Shown: positions 16,648 to 25,548, numbered from the stretch's first letter. The stretch is 64,000 nucleotides of DNA from Kribbella sp. CA-293567 (GCF_027627575.1 NZ_CP114065.1:4774001-4838000), one strand, 5' to 3'. Numbers and translations are program-made. Notes: generated from the sequence alone by a model not told the origin.

Positions 16648-17621
16648 AAGGGCAGTTTGGGCTGCGGCGGCGCGTGGGTCGGATCGACGCCGTCGAACAG
16701 GCTGCTGACCGACTCCCCGTCGTGGATCCGCTTGATCGCCTCGGCGAACAACCCGGAGACCGAGCTGACCTGCAGCTCGGGGAAACCGTCGGGCCGCGGC
16801 ACCGTGTCGGTGCTGATCACCTGGGTGATCGACGGATGCGACCGCAACCGCTCGACCGCCTTGCCGGCGAACAGCCCGTGCGTGGTCGCGACCGCCGCCT
16901 GGACGCAGCCGCGGTCCTTCAGCCGGTCGAGCAGTTCGATGATCGAGCCGCCGGTGGCGATCTCGTCGTCCAGCACGATCGCCCGCTTGCCGGCCACGTC
17001 GCCGACGATCGCGTCGATCACCACCCGGTCGTCGGCCAGCCGCTGCTTGCTGCCCGCCGCCACCGGCAGGCCGAGCAGCCGGGCGAACTGGGTCGCGGTC
17101 TTCGCGTTGCCGAGGTCCGGGCTGACCACGACGGTGTTGCTGAGATCGGTTCCGCGGAAGTGCTCGGCCAGGACCCCGATCGCGGTCAGGTGGTCGACCG
17201 GTACCGAGAAGAAGCCGTGCACCTGCGGAGCGTGCAACGCCATCGTCAGCACCCGGTCGACGCCGGCGGCAACCAGCAGGTCGGCGACCAGCCGGGCACC
17301 GATCGAGATCCGCGAGGCGTCCTTCTTGTCCGAGCGCGCGTACGCGTAGTGCGGGATCACCGCGGTGATCTGCGCCGCCGAGGCACCGCGGGCCGCGTCG
17401 ATCATCAGCAGCAGCTCCATCAGGTGCTCCTGCGTCGGCGGCACCAGCGGCTGGACGATGTAGACGTCGCGCTGCCGGCAGTTCACCTGCAACTGGACCT
17501 GAAGGCAGTCGTTGCTGAACCGGTGGATCTCCACCGGCGACAGCTCCACCCCGAGATCAGCGCAGATCTGCTGAGCAAGAGTGGAATGGGCGTTTCCGCT
17601 GAACACGACGATCTCTCGCAC
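16644..17621 (-). CDS. prs: Ribose-phosphate pyrophosphokinase
   Basis: Makes PRPP from ribose 5-phosphate and ATP for nucleotide, histidine and tryptophan synthesis. The 325-aa protein has the full-length family fold: an N-terminal VVFSGNAHSTLAQQICADLG, the flexible-loop region near YARSDKKDASRISIG, VVSPDLGNAKTATQFA, and the PRPP-binding loop IVLDDEIATGGSI. GTG follows GGGGAGAGCC. The N-terminal wording differs from the canonical actinobacterial Prs, so this may be a second paralogue; I could not check the rest of the genome. Confidence 0.92.
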   Translation of the reverse strand: MREIVVFSGNAHSTLAQQICADLGVELSPVEIHRFSNDCLQVQLQVNCRQRDVYIVQPLVPPTQEHLMELLLMIDAARGASAAQITAVIPHYAYARSDKKDASRISIGARLVADLLVAAGVDRVLTMALHAPQVHGFFSVPVDHLTAIGVLAEHFRGTDLSNTVVVSPDLGNAKTATQFARLLGLPVAAGSKQRLADDRVVIDAIVGDVAGKRAIVLDDEIATGGSIIELLDRLKDRGCVQAAVATTHGLFAGKAVERLRSHPSITQVISTDTVPRPDGFPELQVSSVSGLFAEAIKRIHDGESVSSLFDGVDPTHAPPQPKLPF

Positions 17622-17737
17622 GGCTCTCCCCGAACGCTGTGACCCGACAGCCCGCAGCCTAGCTGCCGGCGTCCTGAACTTTGAGCTCGAGGGCCTCCGG
17701 CGGCCCGGCGGTCGCCTGGCCGTCGATCACCATCGCT

Positions 17738-18760
17738 TCAGCTGAGCAGGCGAGCCAGGATCTCCCCCGCGGTTCTGCAGTCCGCCGCCGAGGCGTCGAG
17801 GTGGGTGACCACCCGCAGCTGGGTCGCGCCGACGCCACCGACCCGCAGACCGGCGGTCGCGGCGGCGGCCACCACTTCGGCGACCGTCTTGCCGGTGCCG
17901 GCCAGGTCAGCGACGACGATGTTGGTGTCGACCTGGTCCGGCTTGACCGAGCCAGGCGCCGCGTCGGCGAGTATCTCGGCGATCCGGCGCGCGTTCGCGT
18001 GATCCTCGGCGAGACGCTCCACGTTGTTGCGGATGGCATACAGCCCGGCGCCGGCCAGTACGCCGGCCTGACGCCAGCCCGCGCCCAGTCGCTTGCGCCA
18101 GACTCGCGCCTCACGGACCAGCTCGGCCGACCCGACGAGCACGGAGCCGACCGGAGCACCGAGTCCCTTCGAGAGACACACGCTGGCCGCCGCTGCTCGT
18201 GACGCGTACGCCGCCAGCGGTACGCCGGAGGCCACCGACGCGTTCCACAGCCGGGCTCCGTCGAGGTGCAGCGGGAGACCTGCCGCATCGAGCTCGTCGG
18301 CGAGGGCGTCGTACGAGCGCTGGATCGCCCCGCCACCGAAGTTGTGGGTGTTCTCGACCGAGACGGCCGCCGTCTGGACGAAGTACGGGCCGAGGTCCGG
18401 GGCGATCAGGGCGCGGATCTGCGCGAGGTCGATCTGCCCGCCGGGCGCGCTCCACGTCCGGGTGGTGATCCCGCTGACCGCCGCGTGCGCACCCAGCTCG
18501 GCGCGCGCGATGTGCGCACTCGCCTCGCAGAGCACTTCGGTGCCGGGCGCGGCGAGCGCCCGGACGCCGAGGATGTTGGCCAGCGAACCGGTCACCGTGA
18601 ACAGCCCGGCCTCGTGCCCGAGCAACTCCGCGACGGTCTCCTCGAGCTCGGTGACCGTGGGGTCCTCACCGTAGACGTCGTCGCCGAGGGGCGCGCTCGT
18701 CATTGCCGCCAGCATGCCGGCGGACGGTCGCGTCACGGTGTCCGACCGCAGGTCGATCAC
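17738..18760 (-). CDS. ltaE: Low-specificity L-threonine aldolase
   Basis: PLP enzyme of about 340 aa that cleaves L-threonine or allo-threonine to glycine and acetaldehyde. The N-terminus IDLRSDTVTRPSAGML and PLGDDVYGEDPTV are diagnostic. LHLDGARLWNA contains the PLP-ring Asp, and VCLSKGLGAPVGSVL contains the Schiff-base lysine. The open frame runs upstream to 18817. GTG 18760 after GTGGAGGCATC gives the family N-terminus, while ATG 18787 is an alternative. It lies downstream of aroG on the same strand with a 73-base gap. Confidence 0.9.
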   Translation of the reverse strand: MIDLRSDTVTRPSAGMLAAMTSAPLGDDVYGEDPTVTELEETVAELLGHEAGLFTVTGSLANILGVRALAAPGTEVLCEASAHIARAELGAHAAVSGITTRTWSAPGGQIDLAQIRALIAPDLGPYFVQTAAVSVENTHNFGGGAIQRSYDALADELDAAGLPLHLDGARLWNASVASGVPLAAYASRAAAASVCLSKGLGAPVGSVLVGSAELVREARVWRKRLGAGWRQAGVLAGAGLYAIRNNVERLAEDHANARRIAEILADAAPGSVKPDQVDTNIVVADLAGTGKTVAEVVAAAATAGLRVGGVGATQLRVVTHLDASAADCRTAGEILARLLS

Positions 18761-18833
18761 GATGCCTCCACTTCGGCCGCCGGACATCGCGGCGGCGTCG
18801 TTGCGGCCGCCCGGCACGCCGGGCGGCTCTTCG

Positions 18834-20207
18834 TCAGGAGCGCGCGCCGCGCAGGCGCTCGGCGACCAGGAAGGCGAGTTCCAGCGACTGGTGCCGGTTC
18901 AGCCGCGGGTCGCAGGCCGTCTCGTAGCGGTTGACCAGGTCCTCCGCGACCAGTGCCTCGCCACCACCGAGGCACTCGGTGACGTCGTCGCCGGTGAGCT
19001 CGATGTGCATCCCGCCCGGCCAGGTACCGACCTGCTCGTGCGCGTCGAAGAAGCCCTGCACCTCGTCGATCACGTCGTCGAAGTTGCGGGTCTTGTAGCC
19101 GTTCGGCGTCTCGTAGGTGTTGCCGTGCATCGGGTCGCAGACCCAGGCGACCGGCGAGCCGTGGTCGCGGACCGCCTCCAGCAGCGGCGGCAGGCCGGCC
19201 CGGATCTTGCCCGCCCCCATCCGGGTGATGAAGGTCAGCCGGCCCTCGATGCCCTTCGGGTTCAGCTTGTCGATCAGGGCCCGGATGTACTCCGGAGTGG
19301 TGGTCGGGCCGATCTTCACCCCCAGCGGGTTGCTCAGCGTCGACAGGAACTCGATGTGCGCGCCGTCCAGCTGGCGGGTCCGCTCCCCCACCCAGAGCAG
19401 GTGACCGGAGACGTCGTACGGCTGCTCGGTGCGCGAGTCGATCCGGGTCAGGGCGTGTTCGTACTCCAGGATCAGCGCCTCGTGCGAGGCGTAGAAGTCG
19501 ACCGTCCGGAACTCGTCGGCGGTCGCGCCGCAGGCGCGCATGAAGGCGAGCGCGCGCTCGATCTCGGAGGCGAGCCGCTCGTACTTCTGCCCGACCGGCG
19601 AGGACCGGACGAAGTCGGTGTTCCAGGCGTGCACCTGGTGCAGGTCGGCGTACCCACCGGTGGTGAAGGCGCGGGTCAGGTTCAGCGTGGCGGCGGCCGC
19701 GTTGTAGACGCCGCGCAGGCGCTGCGGGTCCGGGATCCGCGACTCCTCGGTGAACTCCAGGCCGTTGACCGCGTCGCCGCGGTACGACGGCAGCGTCACG
19801 CCGTCGCGGGTCTCGTCGCCGGAACTGCGCGGCTTCGCGTACTGCCCGGCGATCCGGCCGACCTTCACGACCGGCACGCTCGCGGCGTACTGGAGCACGA
19901 CGGACATCTGCAGCAGCACCCGGAGCTTGGCCCGGATGTTCTCGGCGGTCACCCCGTCGAAGGTCTCTGCGCAGTCGCCGCCCTGCAGCAGGAACGACTC
20001 GCCCCGCGCCACCGCCCCGATCCTGGTGGTCAGGTCGTCGCACTCACCGGCGAACACCAGTGGCGGCAACGTCCTGAGCTGGCCGATGACGTGGTCCAGA
20101 GCCTGCTGGTCCGGCCACTCCGGCTGCTGCAGCGGCTTCATGGCCCGCAGCTCGTCCAGAGTCGGAACTCCAGGCACTTCCCCCGCACTCAAAGTCGCAA
20201 ATTGCAT
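18834..20207 (-). CDS. aroG: DAHP synthase, class II
   Basis: First enzyme of the shikimate pathway, condensing phosphoenolpyruvate and erythrose 4-phosphate. The 457-aa length matches plant/actinobacterial class II enzymes. Diagnostic segments are LLQGGDCAETFD (metal and PEP site), VGRIAGQYAKPRS, LLWVGERTRQLDGAH and WVCDPMHGNTY. A TAGGGT hexamer ends 6 bases before ATG with no ribosome-binding site, suggesting a leaderless transcript. trpD in the same window uses chorismate made through this pathway but is not in the same operon. Confidence 0.96.
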   Translation of the reverse strand: MQFATLSAGEVPGVPTLDELRAMKPLQQPEWPDQQALDHVIGQLRTLPPLVFAGECDDLTTRIGAVARGESFLLQGGDCAETFDGVTAENIRAKLRVLLQMSVVLQYAASVPVVKVGRIAGQYAKPRSSGDETRDGVTLPSYRGDAVNGLEFTEESRIPDPQRLRGVYNAAAATLNLTRAFTTGGYADLHQVHAWNTDFVRSSPVGQKYERLASEIERALAFMRACGATADEFRTVDFYASHEALILEYEHALTRIDSRTEQPYDVSGHLLWVGERTRQLDGAHIEFLSTLSNPLGVKIGPTTTPEYIRALIDKLNPKGIEGRLTFITRMGAGKIRAGLPPLLEAVRDHGSPVAWVCDPMHGNTYETPNGYKTRNFDDVIDEVQGFFDAHEQVGTWPGGMHIELTGDDVTECLGGGEALVAEDLVNRYETACDPRLNRHQSLELAFLVAERLRGARS

Positions 20208-20213
20208 ACCCCA

Positions 20214-20219
20214 ACCCTA
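20214..20219 (-). promoter_or_regulatory. -10 element, leaderless promoter of aroG
   Basis: TAGGGT ends 6 bases before ATG 20207 on the minus strand. Confidence 0.5.
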
Positions 20220-20386
20220 TTGCAGCCGGCCGGCCCGCCGCCTGCCCGTCTCACCCCCGCCCCCTCCCTCCCCCTCTCCCGTGGGACCGGGGAGAGAAGT
20301 ACGCCCGATCCGGTGCAACTTCTTCCCCAGAAACCGGCGTAGTCATTTGGCGCGGGTTGTCCACAAGGAGGCGAGTGGGGGGCGGG

Positions 20387-21086
20387 ATGGTGGTCGGGTC
20401 GGTGCATCTTGTCGAGGTGGAGACCGAGGAAGAACGGATTCGATCGTTCGTGGAGCTGCGGCAGCGGCAGTACGGGGCGTTCAGCCGGGCTCAGGCCCTG
20501 GCGCACGGGATCACCGACAAGGTGCTCCAGCGACGGTGCCGGGCGCGGCAACTGCAGCGGGTGACCGAAGGAGTCGCTGGGGCAGCTACCGGGCCGCGAC
20601 GTGCTCCGGCAGATCCTGCGCGACGCGGCCGACGGGGTTCAGTCGTTCCTCGAGCAGTGCTATCTCCGGCGGGTCGAGTGCGCTCACGGCTTGCCCGTTG
20701 GCGAGCGGCAGGTGCGCGTCGTCACCGTCGGCTCCTCGGACGGCTCAGCGCGAAGGGTTGTCCATCGCGACGTCGAGTATCCGCCGTACGGGTTGATCGT
20801 CGAACTCGACGGCCGGCTCGGTCACGCCGACGCGCTCTCACGGTGGCGCGACATGAGCAGAGACAACGCCGCCGCGATCAGCGGGAAACCGACCCTGCGG
20901 TTCGGGTACCAGCTGGTCAGCCGGCCCTGTGAGACCACCACGCAGGTCGTCGCTGCGCTCCACCACCTCGGTTGGACCGGCTCGCCCCGCCCCTGCGCCC
21001 CCACCTGCCCACTCCGCCCCAGCGGCGGGGAGGTTCTTGCCCCGATCCGCGGGCAGAATCCTCCCCGAGTCAGCCCAGCGAGCTGA
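20387..21086 (+). pseudogene. Broken AbiEi-like/DUF559-type gene
   Basis: Two fragments of one gene lie in different frames. The 5' part (from ATG 20387, or upstream at 20357) encodes IRSFVELRQRQYGAFSRAQALAHG, the N-terminal helix-turn-helix of AbiEi-type proteins, and loses its sense after LQRVTEGV near 20575. The 3' part, in another frame from about 20565, encodes DVLRQILRDAADGVQSFLEQ and YGLIVELDGRLGHADALSRW, the C-terminal DUF559-like (very-short-patch-repair-type) region. Intact relatives have roughly 300 residues, so about 100 central residues are missing. I infer an internal deletion plus frame change and no functional product. The 3' end overlaps the DUF2237 gene by 17 bases, convergently. 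Confidence 0.7.
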
Positions 21087-21462
21087 GGTCCGGGGGGACG
21101 TCGACGGCGTGGTCGCGCAGGACCGCGAGCGGGATGGTCTCCAGGGACCGGGCATGGGTCGAGGCCAGTACGACGGGTGCCGCCGCGCCGGCGTGGTACG
21201 CCTGCAGCCAGCGGGCCGCGACCACGCACCAGCGGTCGCCCGGGGTGAGACCGGCGAAGCCGAACTCGGGCCGCGGCGTACTGAGGTCGTTGCCGACCCT
21301 CGCCTGGTGGGTCAGGAACTCGCTGGTCATCACCGCGCAGACCGTGTGGCTGCCCACATCCTCCGGACCGGTGCTGCAGCAGCCGTCGCGGAAGAATCCC
21401 GTGACCGGGTCGGTCCCACACTCCTGCAGGGCCTCACCGAGGACGTTCAACTCGCTCTCCAT
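21070..21462 (-). CDS. DUF2237 family protein
   Basis: Small soluble protein of 130 aa covering the whole DUF2237 family: NVLGEALQECGTDPVTGFFRDGCC, GPEDVGSHTVCAVMT, GNDLSTPRPEFGFAGL and GDRWCVVAARW. Conserved cysteines and a histidine suggest a metal site or fold-stabilising role, but the function is unknown. ATG 21462 has no ribosome-binding site; CAGGAT ends 6 bases upstream, a weak leaderless candidate. It is followed 35 bases away by the acyltransferase gene on the same strand, which reads towards it. Confidence 0.88.
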   Translation of the reverse strand: MESELNVLGEALQECGTDPVTGFFRDGCCSTGPEDVGSHTVCAVMTSEFLTHQARVGNDLSTPRPEFGFAGLTPGDRWCVVAARWLQAYHAGAAAPVVLASTHARSLETIPLAVLRDHAVDVPPDLSSLG

Positions 21463-21497
21463 GCGCCCATCCTGCGCCACGGCGACCGGTTGCGGGC

Positions 21498-22268
21498 TCA
21501 GGAGGCCTTGGTGTCGCCCAGCCGGGGCTTGATGTGGTCGTCGACCGACTCGCCCGCCTTGATCAGCTCCTTGGCCTTCTCGGCGTACATGTCGACGTAC
21601 TCCTGGCCGGACAGCTCCATCATCGCGTACATGATCTCGTCGGTGACCGAGCGCAGCACGAACCGGTCGCGCTCCATCCCCTCGTACCGGGAGAAGTCCA
21701 GCGGCTTGCCGATCGAGACGCCGGGCCGGATCAGCCGCGGCAACCGGCGGCCGGGCTCGCGGATCAGGAACTTGGGCCAGACCGAACCGGGCGGGTTCAG
21801 CTTCTCGGTGTCGATCATCGCCACCGGGATCACCGGGACACCGGCCACGATCGCCATCCGCGCCACGCCGGTCTTGCCCTTGTAGAGCCGGCCGTCGGGT
21901 GAGCGGGTGCCCTCGGGATAGATCCCGAACAGCTGGCCCTTGGCGAGGATCTCCAGCCCGGTGTTCAGCGCGGCCAGGGACGCGCGGCCGCCGGAACGGT
22001 CGATCGGGATCTGGCCGATCGAGCGGAAGAAGGTCGCCATCAGGCGGCCCTTCAGCCCGGGCGCGGTGAAGTACTCCGACTTGGCCGGGAAGACGATCTG
22101 CCGCGGCACCGCCACCGGCAGGAAGACCGAGTCGGTGAAGGCCAGATGGTTGCTGACCAGCAGGGCCGGCCCGGTCGAGGGAATGTTCTCCAGCCCCTCG
22201 ACCCTGGGACGGAAGAGGAGCTTCGCAATCGGTCCGACGAAAAACCGCCTGAGGAACAGGTACAGCAC
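21498..22268 (-). CDS. plsC: 1-acyl-sn-glycerol-3-phosphate acyltransferase
   Basis: Membrane-associated acyltransferase of 256 aa that acylates lysophosphatidic acid (or a related lysolipid) in phospholipid synthesis. The catalytic HX4D motif is H41-LAFT-D46, and YPEGTRSPDG supplies the acceptor-phosphate EGTR motif. GTG 22268 is preceded by GGAGGTGATGGC and is preferred over the longer frame to 22298. The gene lies in the conserved block between aroG and glk and is divergent from the esterase gene. Confidence 0.93.
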   Translation of the reverse strand: MLYLFLRRFFVGPIAKLLFRPRVEGLENIPSTGPALLVSNHLAFTDSVFLPVAVPRQIVFPAKSEYFTAPGLKGRLMATFFRSIGQIPIDRSGGRASLAALNTGLEILAKGQLFGIYPEGTRSPDGRLYKGKTGVARMAIVAGVPVIPVAMIDTEKLNPPGSVWPKFLIREPGRRLPRLIRPGVSIGKPLDFSRYEGMERDRFVLRSVTDEIMYAMMELSGQEYVDMYAEKAKELIKAGESVDDHIKPRLGDTKAS

Positions 22269-22324
22269 GCCATCACCTCCGTCACTCGGCCGACACACTA
22301 CGGTCCACTGTCCTCTTCAAGCAA

Positions 22325-22398
22325 CGTGACCGCCAGGAATAGGCGGATCGCACACCGTGTTGGCATCAGGTTGCAGACTGGGTGCGATGTCGGTCACG
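22325..22398. repeat. Nested and competing inverted repeats between plsC and esterase genes
   Basis: Outer arms cgtgaccg (22325-22332) and cggtcacg (22391-22398), and inner arms atcgcac (22347-22353) and gtgcgat (22382-22388). A separate hairpin ccgcc/ggcgg (22330-22334 and 22342-22346) overlaps the outer left arm and cannot form at the same time. The element lies in the 224-base divergent gap. Confidence 0.4.
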
Positions 22399-22492
22399 AG
22401 TGGTTGGCGACACCCGCGCCGGGGTGGGCGGGTGGCCCCGCGGCTGCGACCATTGGCGTTCCGAGCTGTAGGCGACCCGTCGAGGAGTACCC

Positions 22493-23257
22493 GTGCCAGT
22501 GCAAGCTCACGCGGAGGAGTTCCGCAACCCAGGATCCGGTGCGAACGCCGCGACCGGGGTGCTGCTGAGCCACGGATTCACCGGCTCCCCCCGCGCGATG
22601 CGGCCGTTCGGTGAGCATCTGGCGGCGGACGGGTACGGCGTCGCCGTACCGCGGCTGCCGGGGCACGGCACTCGCTGGCAGGAGCTGAACAACACCCGCT
22701 GGCAGGACTGGTACGCCGTCCTGGACAACGAGCTGGAGCGGCTCCGCAAGGAGCACGATCGGGTCTTCGTGGCCGGCCTGTCGATGGGCGGCTGCCTCGT
22801 GCTGCGGCTGGCCGAGCAGCACGGCGCCGACATCTCCGGGGTGATCCTGGTCAACCCGTCCGTGCGGACCGACGACAAGCGGCTCGCCGTACTGCCGGTG
22901 CTGCAGCGGGTGGTGCCGTCGTTCCCGGGCATCTCCAACGACATCAAGAAGCCGGGCGTCGACGAGGGCGCGTACTCCCGGCTGCCGCTGCGGGCACTCC
23001 ACTCGCTCTCGCAGCTCTGGACGATCACCCGCGCCGACCTCGCCAAGGTCACCCAGCCGGTATTGCTCTTCCGAAGTACCGTCGACCATGTCGTGGAGCC
23101 GAGCTCGGGCCGGGCGATCCTGGCCGCGATCTCGTCCCGCGACGTCACCGAAACCCTGCTCGAGGACAGCTATCACGTGGCCACTCTGGACAACGACGCT
23201 CCCCGCATCTTCGCCGACACCACCGCGTTCATCGACCGGGTCGCCGCCGATGCGTGA
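22493..23257 (+). CDS. Alpha/beta hydrolase, Est30/monoacylglycerol-lipase-like
   Basis: Esterase or lipase of 254 aa. The nucleophile Ser is about residue 97 in GLSMGG, the oxyanion segment is SHGFTGSP near 26, the acid is Asp in STVDHVVEP near 201, and the His is in DSYHVATLDND near 229. This triad and length match Est30-type carboxylesterases, which act on short to medium acyl chains. A GAGGAGTACCC ribosome-binding site precedes GTG. Its last 8 bases overlap the start of the next gene, so the two are coupled. A link to lipid metabolism through the neighbouring acyltransferase is plausible but unproven. Confidence 0.9.
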   Translation: MPVQAHAEEFRNPGSGANAATGVLLSHGFTGSPRAMRPFGEHLAADGYGVAVPRLPGHGTRWQELNNTRWQDWYAVLDNELERLRKEHDRVFVAGLSMGGCLVLRLAEQHGADISGVILVNPSVRTDDKRLAVLPVLQRVVPSFPGISNDIKKPGVDEGAYSRLPLRALHSLSQLWTITRADLAKVTQPVLLFRSTVDHVVEPSSGRAILAAISSRDVTETLLEDSYHVATLDNDAPRIFADTTAFIDRVAADA

Positions 23258-24236
23258 CAACGGCCTGACCGCGTCGAAGTACACGTCGATGGGCGGCATC
23301 GACCCCCGCATCGCAGAGCCCGTCCTGAAGGCACTGGCCGAAGCAGGCATCGCCGCGTACGCCGGCAAGCCGGACGACGCCACCACCGAGCCGAGCGAGG
23401 CGTCCACCGGACGAACAGCCGAACCGACCGGACAGACGCCCACCGCACGCGCAGCTGAACCGACTGGACAGACGCCCACCGCACGCACCGCCGAACCGAC
23501 CGGAGAGACGCCCACCGCACGCACCGCCGAACCGACCGGGGAGACGCCCATCGCGCGGGTCACCGAGTCGGCCGATGGCGTAGCCGAGGCGGCGGGCGCG
23601 CCCTCCTCTTCTCCCCAGCCGAGCGGCGCCGAAGGCGACGCGAAGGCGGACGCGGCCACAGCGAGCGAGCCCGTGCTGTCCGACCGGAAGCCGGCGACGC
23701 GGATTCCGGCCGGACTGGACGAGATCTTCGTGGACGCCGAGTCCGAGGTCCGGGCCCGCGGGGTGATCGCGCGCAGTACCGAGGACGCCGAGTGGGCATC
23801 GTTGGTGGAGCAGTTCGGGAAGCCTTCGGCGGAGGGGCACGACGCGACTCCGGTGCCCCGCTGGCCGGTCAGTGAGGACGTCGACGAGAGCAGCTACGAG
23901 CCGCTGATCGACGTACCGGCTGGACTGATCGTCGGAGACACCGATGAGGAGCCGCCCGAGGAGCCACCGGCGAGGCGCCGCGAGGACCACCACGATCACT
24001 ACGTACCGCCGGAGCCGCCGCGCGGACCGAAGCTGGACTGGATCAGCCGGGCGGCCTGGCTCGGGGTGATCGGCGGGCCGTTGCTGCTGATGGCCGCCGC
24101 GCTCCTCGACTTCGGCACCGGCCGGATCACCACGATCGCGGTCATCGGCTTCATCGGCGGCTTCCTCACCCTGGTCGTCCGGATGGGCGACCGGCTGCCC
24201 CCGGAGGACACCACGGACGACGGGGCGGTCGTTTAG
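23250..24236 (+). CDS. Conserved actinobacterial membrane protein with 12-residue repeats
   Basis: Protein of 328 aa. The N-terminus KYTSMGGIDPRIAEPVL and the C-terminus, with two membrane segments (about 268-285 and 290-307) and the tail VVRMGDRLP then DGAVV, resemble a conserved actinobacterial hypothetical family. Between them lies a variable Thr/Ala/Pro-rich region with four tandem copies of a 12-residue unit (TAEPTGQTPTAR type) and a long acidic, proline-rich segment, so most of the cytoplasmic part is probably disordered. It overlaps the esterase gene by 8 bases. The function is unknown. Confidence 0.75.
   Translation: MRDNGLTASKYTSMGGIDPRIAEPVLKALAEAGIAAYAGKPDDATTEPSEASTGRTAEPTGQTPTARAAEPTGQTPTARTAEPTGETPTARTAEPTGETPIARVTESADGVAEAAGAPSSSPQPSGAEGDAKADAATASEPVLSDRKPATRIPAGLDEIFVDAESEVRARGVIARSTEDAEWASLVEQFGKPSAEGHDATPVPRWPVSEDVDESSYEPLIDVPAGLIVGDTDEEPPEEPPARRREDHHDHYVPPEPPRGPKLDWISRAAWLGVIGGPLLLMAAALLDFGTGRITTIAVIGFIGGFLTLVVRMGDRLPPEDTTDDGAVV
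23415..23558 (+). repeat. Four tandem 36-bp repeats
   Basis: Four in-frame copies of 36 bp encode a 12-residue Thr-Ala-Glu-Pro unit. They differ by only a few bases, so copy number probably varies among strains without frame loss. Confidence 0.8.
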
Positions 24237-24303
24237 CGTTAGGCTGCGGATCGTCGGACAATCCGACGAGATCAGCTGAATCAACGAGCAAGGGGAGGCA
24301 CCC

Positions 24304-25533
24304 GTGCAGGTGACCGAGACGGTCGAGATCACCGGCCACCTGATGGACACCGGGCTGCTGTCCCGGGTCCTGGACGACATCCGCGGGTACGGCGGTGAGT
24401 ACACGCTGGACAAGTTCGATCTCGGCTACGACAAGGACGATCCGTCGACCGTGCGGATGACGGTGGGCGCCGAGGACGAGGAAGCCCTGCAGCGGCTGCT
24501 GATGCGGATCCAGACCAAGGGCGCCAACCTGGTCGACCCCGGTACGCCGGAGATCTCCGAGGTGCTCCAGGACGGCGTCTTCCCGGACGGTTTCTACTCG
24601 ACCACCAACCTGCCCACCAGCGTCCGGCTGAACGGCCGCTGGGTCGGGGTCCGCAACCCCGAGATGGACTGCGGGCTGCTGGTCGAGGGGGACGCCGTCC
24701 GCACCATCCCGATGTCGGAGGTGAAGGCCGGGATGCGGATCATCTCCAGCGCGCAGGGCGTCCGGGTCACTCCCCCGATCGTCGCGCACACCGAGGAGTC
24801 CTTCGGCTTCATGGAGTCCGAGGTCTCCAGCGAGAAGCCGCAGCGGGTCCTGGTCCAGCAGGTCGCCGACGGCATGCGCGAGGCGAAGGCGGCCGGCCTG
24901 AAGGTGCTCTGGGTCGGCGGCCCCGGCATCGTGCACACCGGCGCCGCACCGGCCATGGTGGCGATCGTCGAGGCCGGATTCGTCGACGTCATGTTCGCCG
25001 GCAACGCGCTCGCGACCCACGACATCGAGTCCTCGCTCTACGGAACGTCACTGGGCGTCGACCTGGCCCGCGGCCGGGGCGTGGAGCACGGCCACGAGCA
25101 CCACATCCGGGCGATCAACACGATCCGCAAGGCCGGCTCGATCGCCGAGGCCGTCGAGTCCGGCGTACTGACCTCGGGCGTGATGCACGCACTGGTCAAG
25201 AACGGCAACAAGTTCGTCCTGGTCGGCTCGGTCCGCGACGACGGCCCGCTGCCCGACGTCTACACCGACGTCCTCGAGGGCCAGCGGGCGATGCGGGCCG
25301 AACTGGAAGGCGTCGGTTACTGCCTGATGGCCGCCACCATGCTGCATTCGGTTGCTACGGGCAACATCTTACCGGCGGCCGTCCCGCTGACCTGCGTCGA
25401 CATCAACCCGGCCACCGTCACCAAGCTCGCCGACCGCGGGTCGTCCCAGGCCCGCGGCATCGTCACCGACGTCGGCCTGTTCATCGAGCACCTGGCCCGC
25501 GAACTCTCCCCGTCGTACGCCGACACGGAATAA
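24304..25533 (+). CDS. TIGR00300/LOR-SDH domain protein, possible ornithine cyclodeaminase
   Basis: Protein of 409 aa matching the TIGR00300 family. An N-terminal ferredoxin-like LOR/SDH region (residues 1-100, ETVEITGHLMDTGLLSRVLDDI) is followed by a Rossmann-like domain with LWVGGPGIVHTGAAPAM and FAGNALATHDIESSLYGTSLG. Members with this layout have been linked to ornithine cyclodeaminase activity (ornithine to proline and ammonia), and a homologous domain forms the C-terminus of cyanobacterial AgrE/ArgZ. Activity here is inferred. GTG follows AAGGGGAGGCACCC. No arginine or proline genes are adjacent. Confidence 0.8.
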   Translation: MQVTETVEITGHLMDTGLLSRVLDDIRGYGGEYTLDKFDLGYDKDDPSTVRMTVGAEDEEALQRLLMRIQTKGANLVDPGTPEISEVLQDGVFPDGFYSTTNLPTSVRLNGRWVGVRNPEMDCGLLVEGDAVRTIPMSEVKAGMRIISSAQGVRVTPPIVAHTEESFGFMESEVSSEKPQRVLVQQVADGMREAKAAGLKVLWVGGPGIVHTGAAPAMVAIVEAGFVDVMFAGNALATHDIESSLYGTSLGVDLARGRGVEHGHEHHIRAINTIRKAGSIAEAVESGVLTSGVMHALVKNGNKFVLVGSVRDDGPLPDVYTDVLEGQRAMRAELEGVGYCLMAATMLHSVATGNILPAAVPLTCVDINPATVTKLADRGSSQARGIVTDVGLFIEHLARELSPSYADTE

Positions 25534-25548
25534 CCGGGCTCGTCGCCG

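Noticed and set aside
17659..17733. 24-codon ORF after the threonine aldolase gene
   Set aside because: Short, without a ribosome-binding site, and no family resemblance.
20387..21086. Active toxin-antitoxin or restriction system
   Set aside because: The only candidate gene is frame-disrupted and has no partner.
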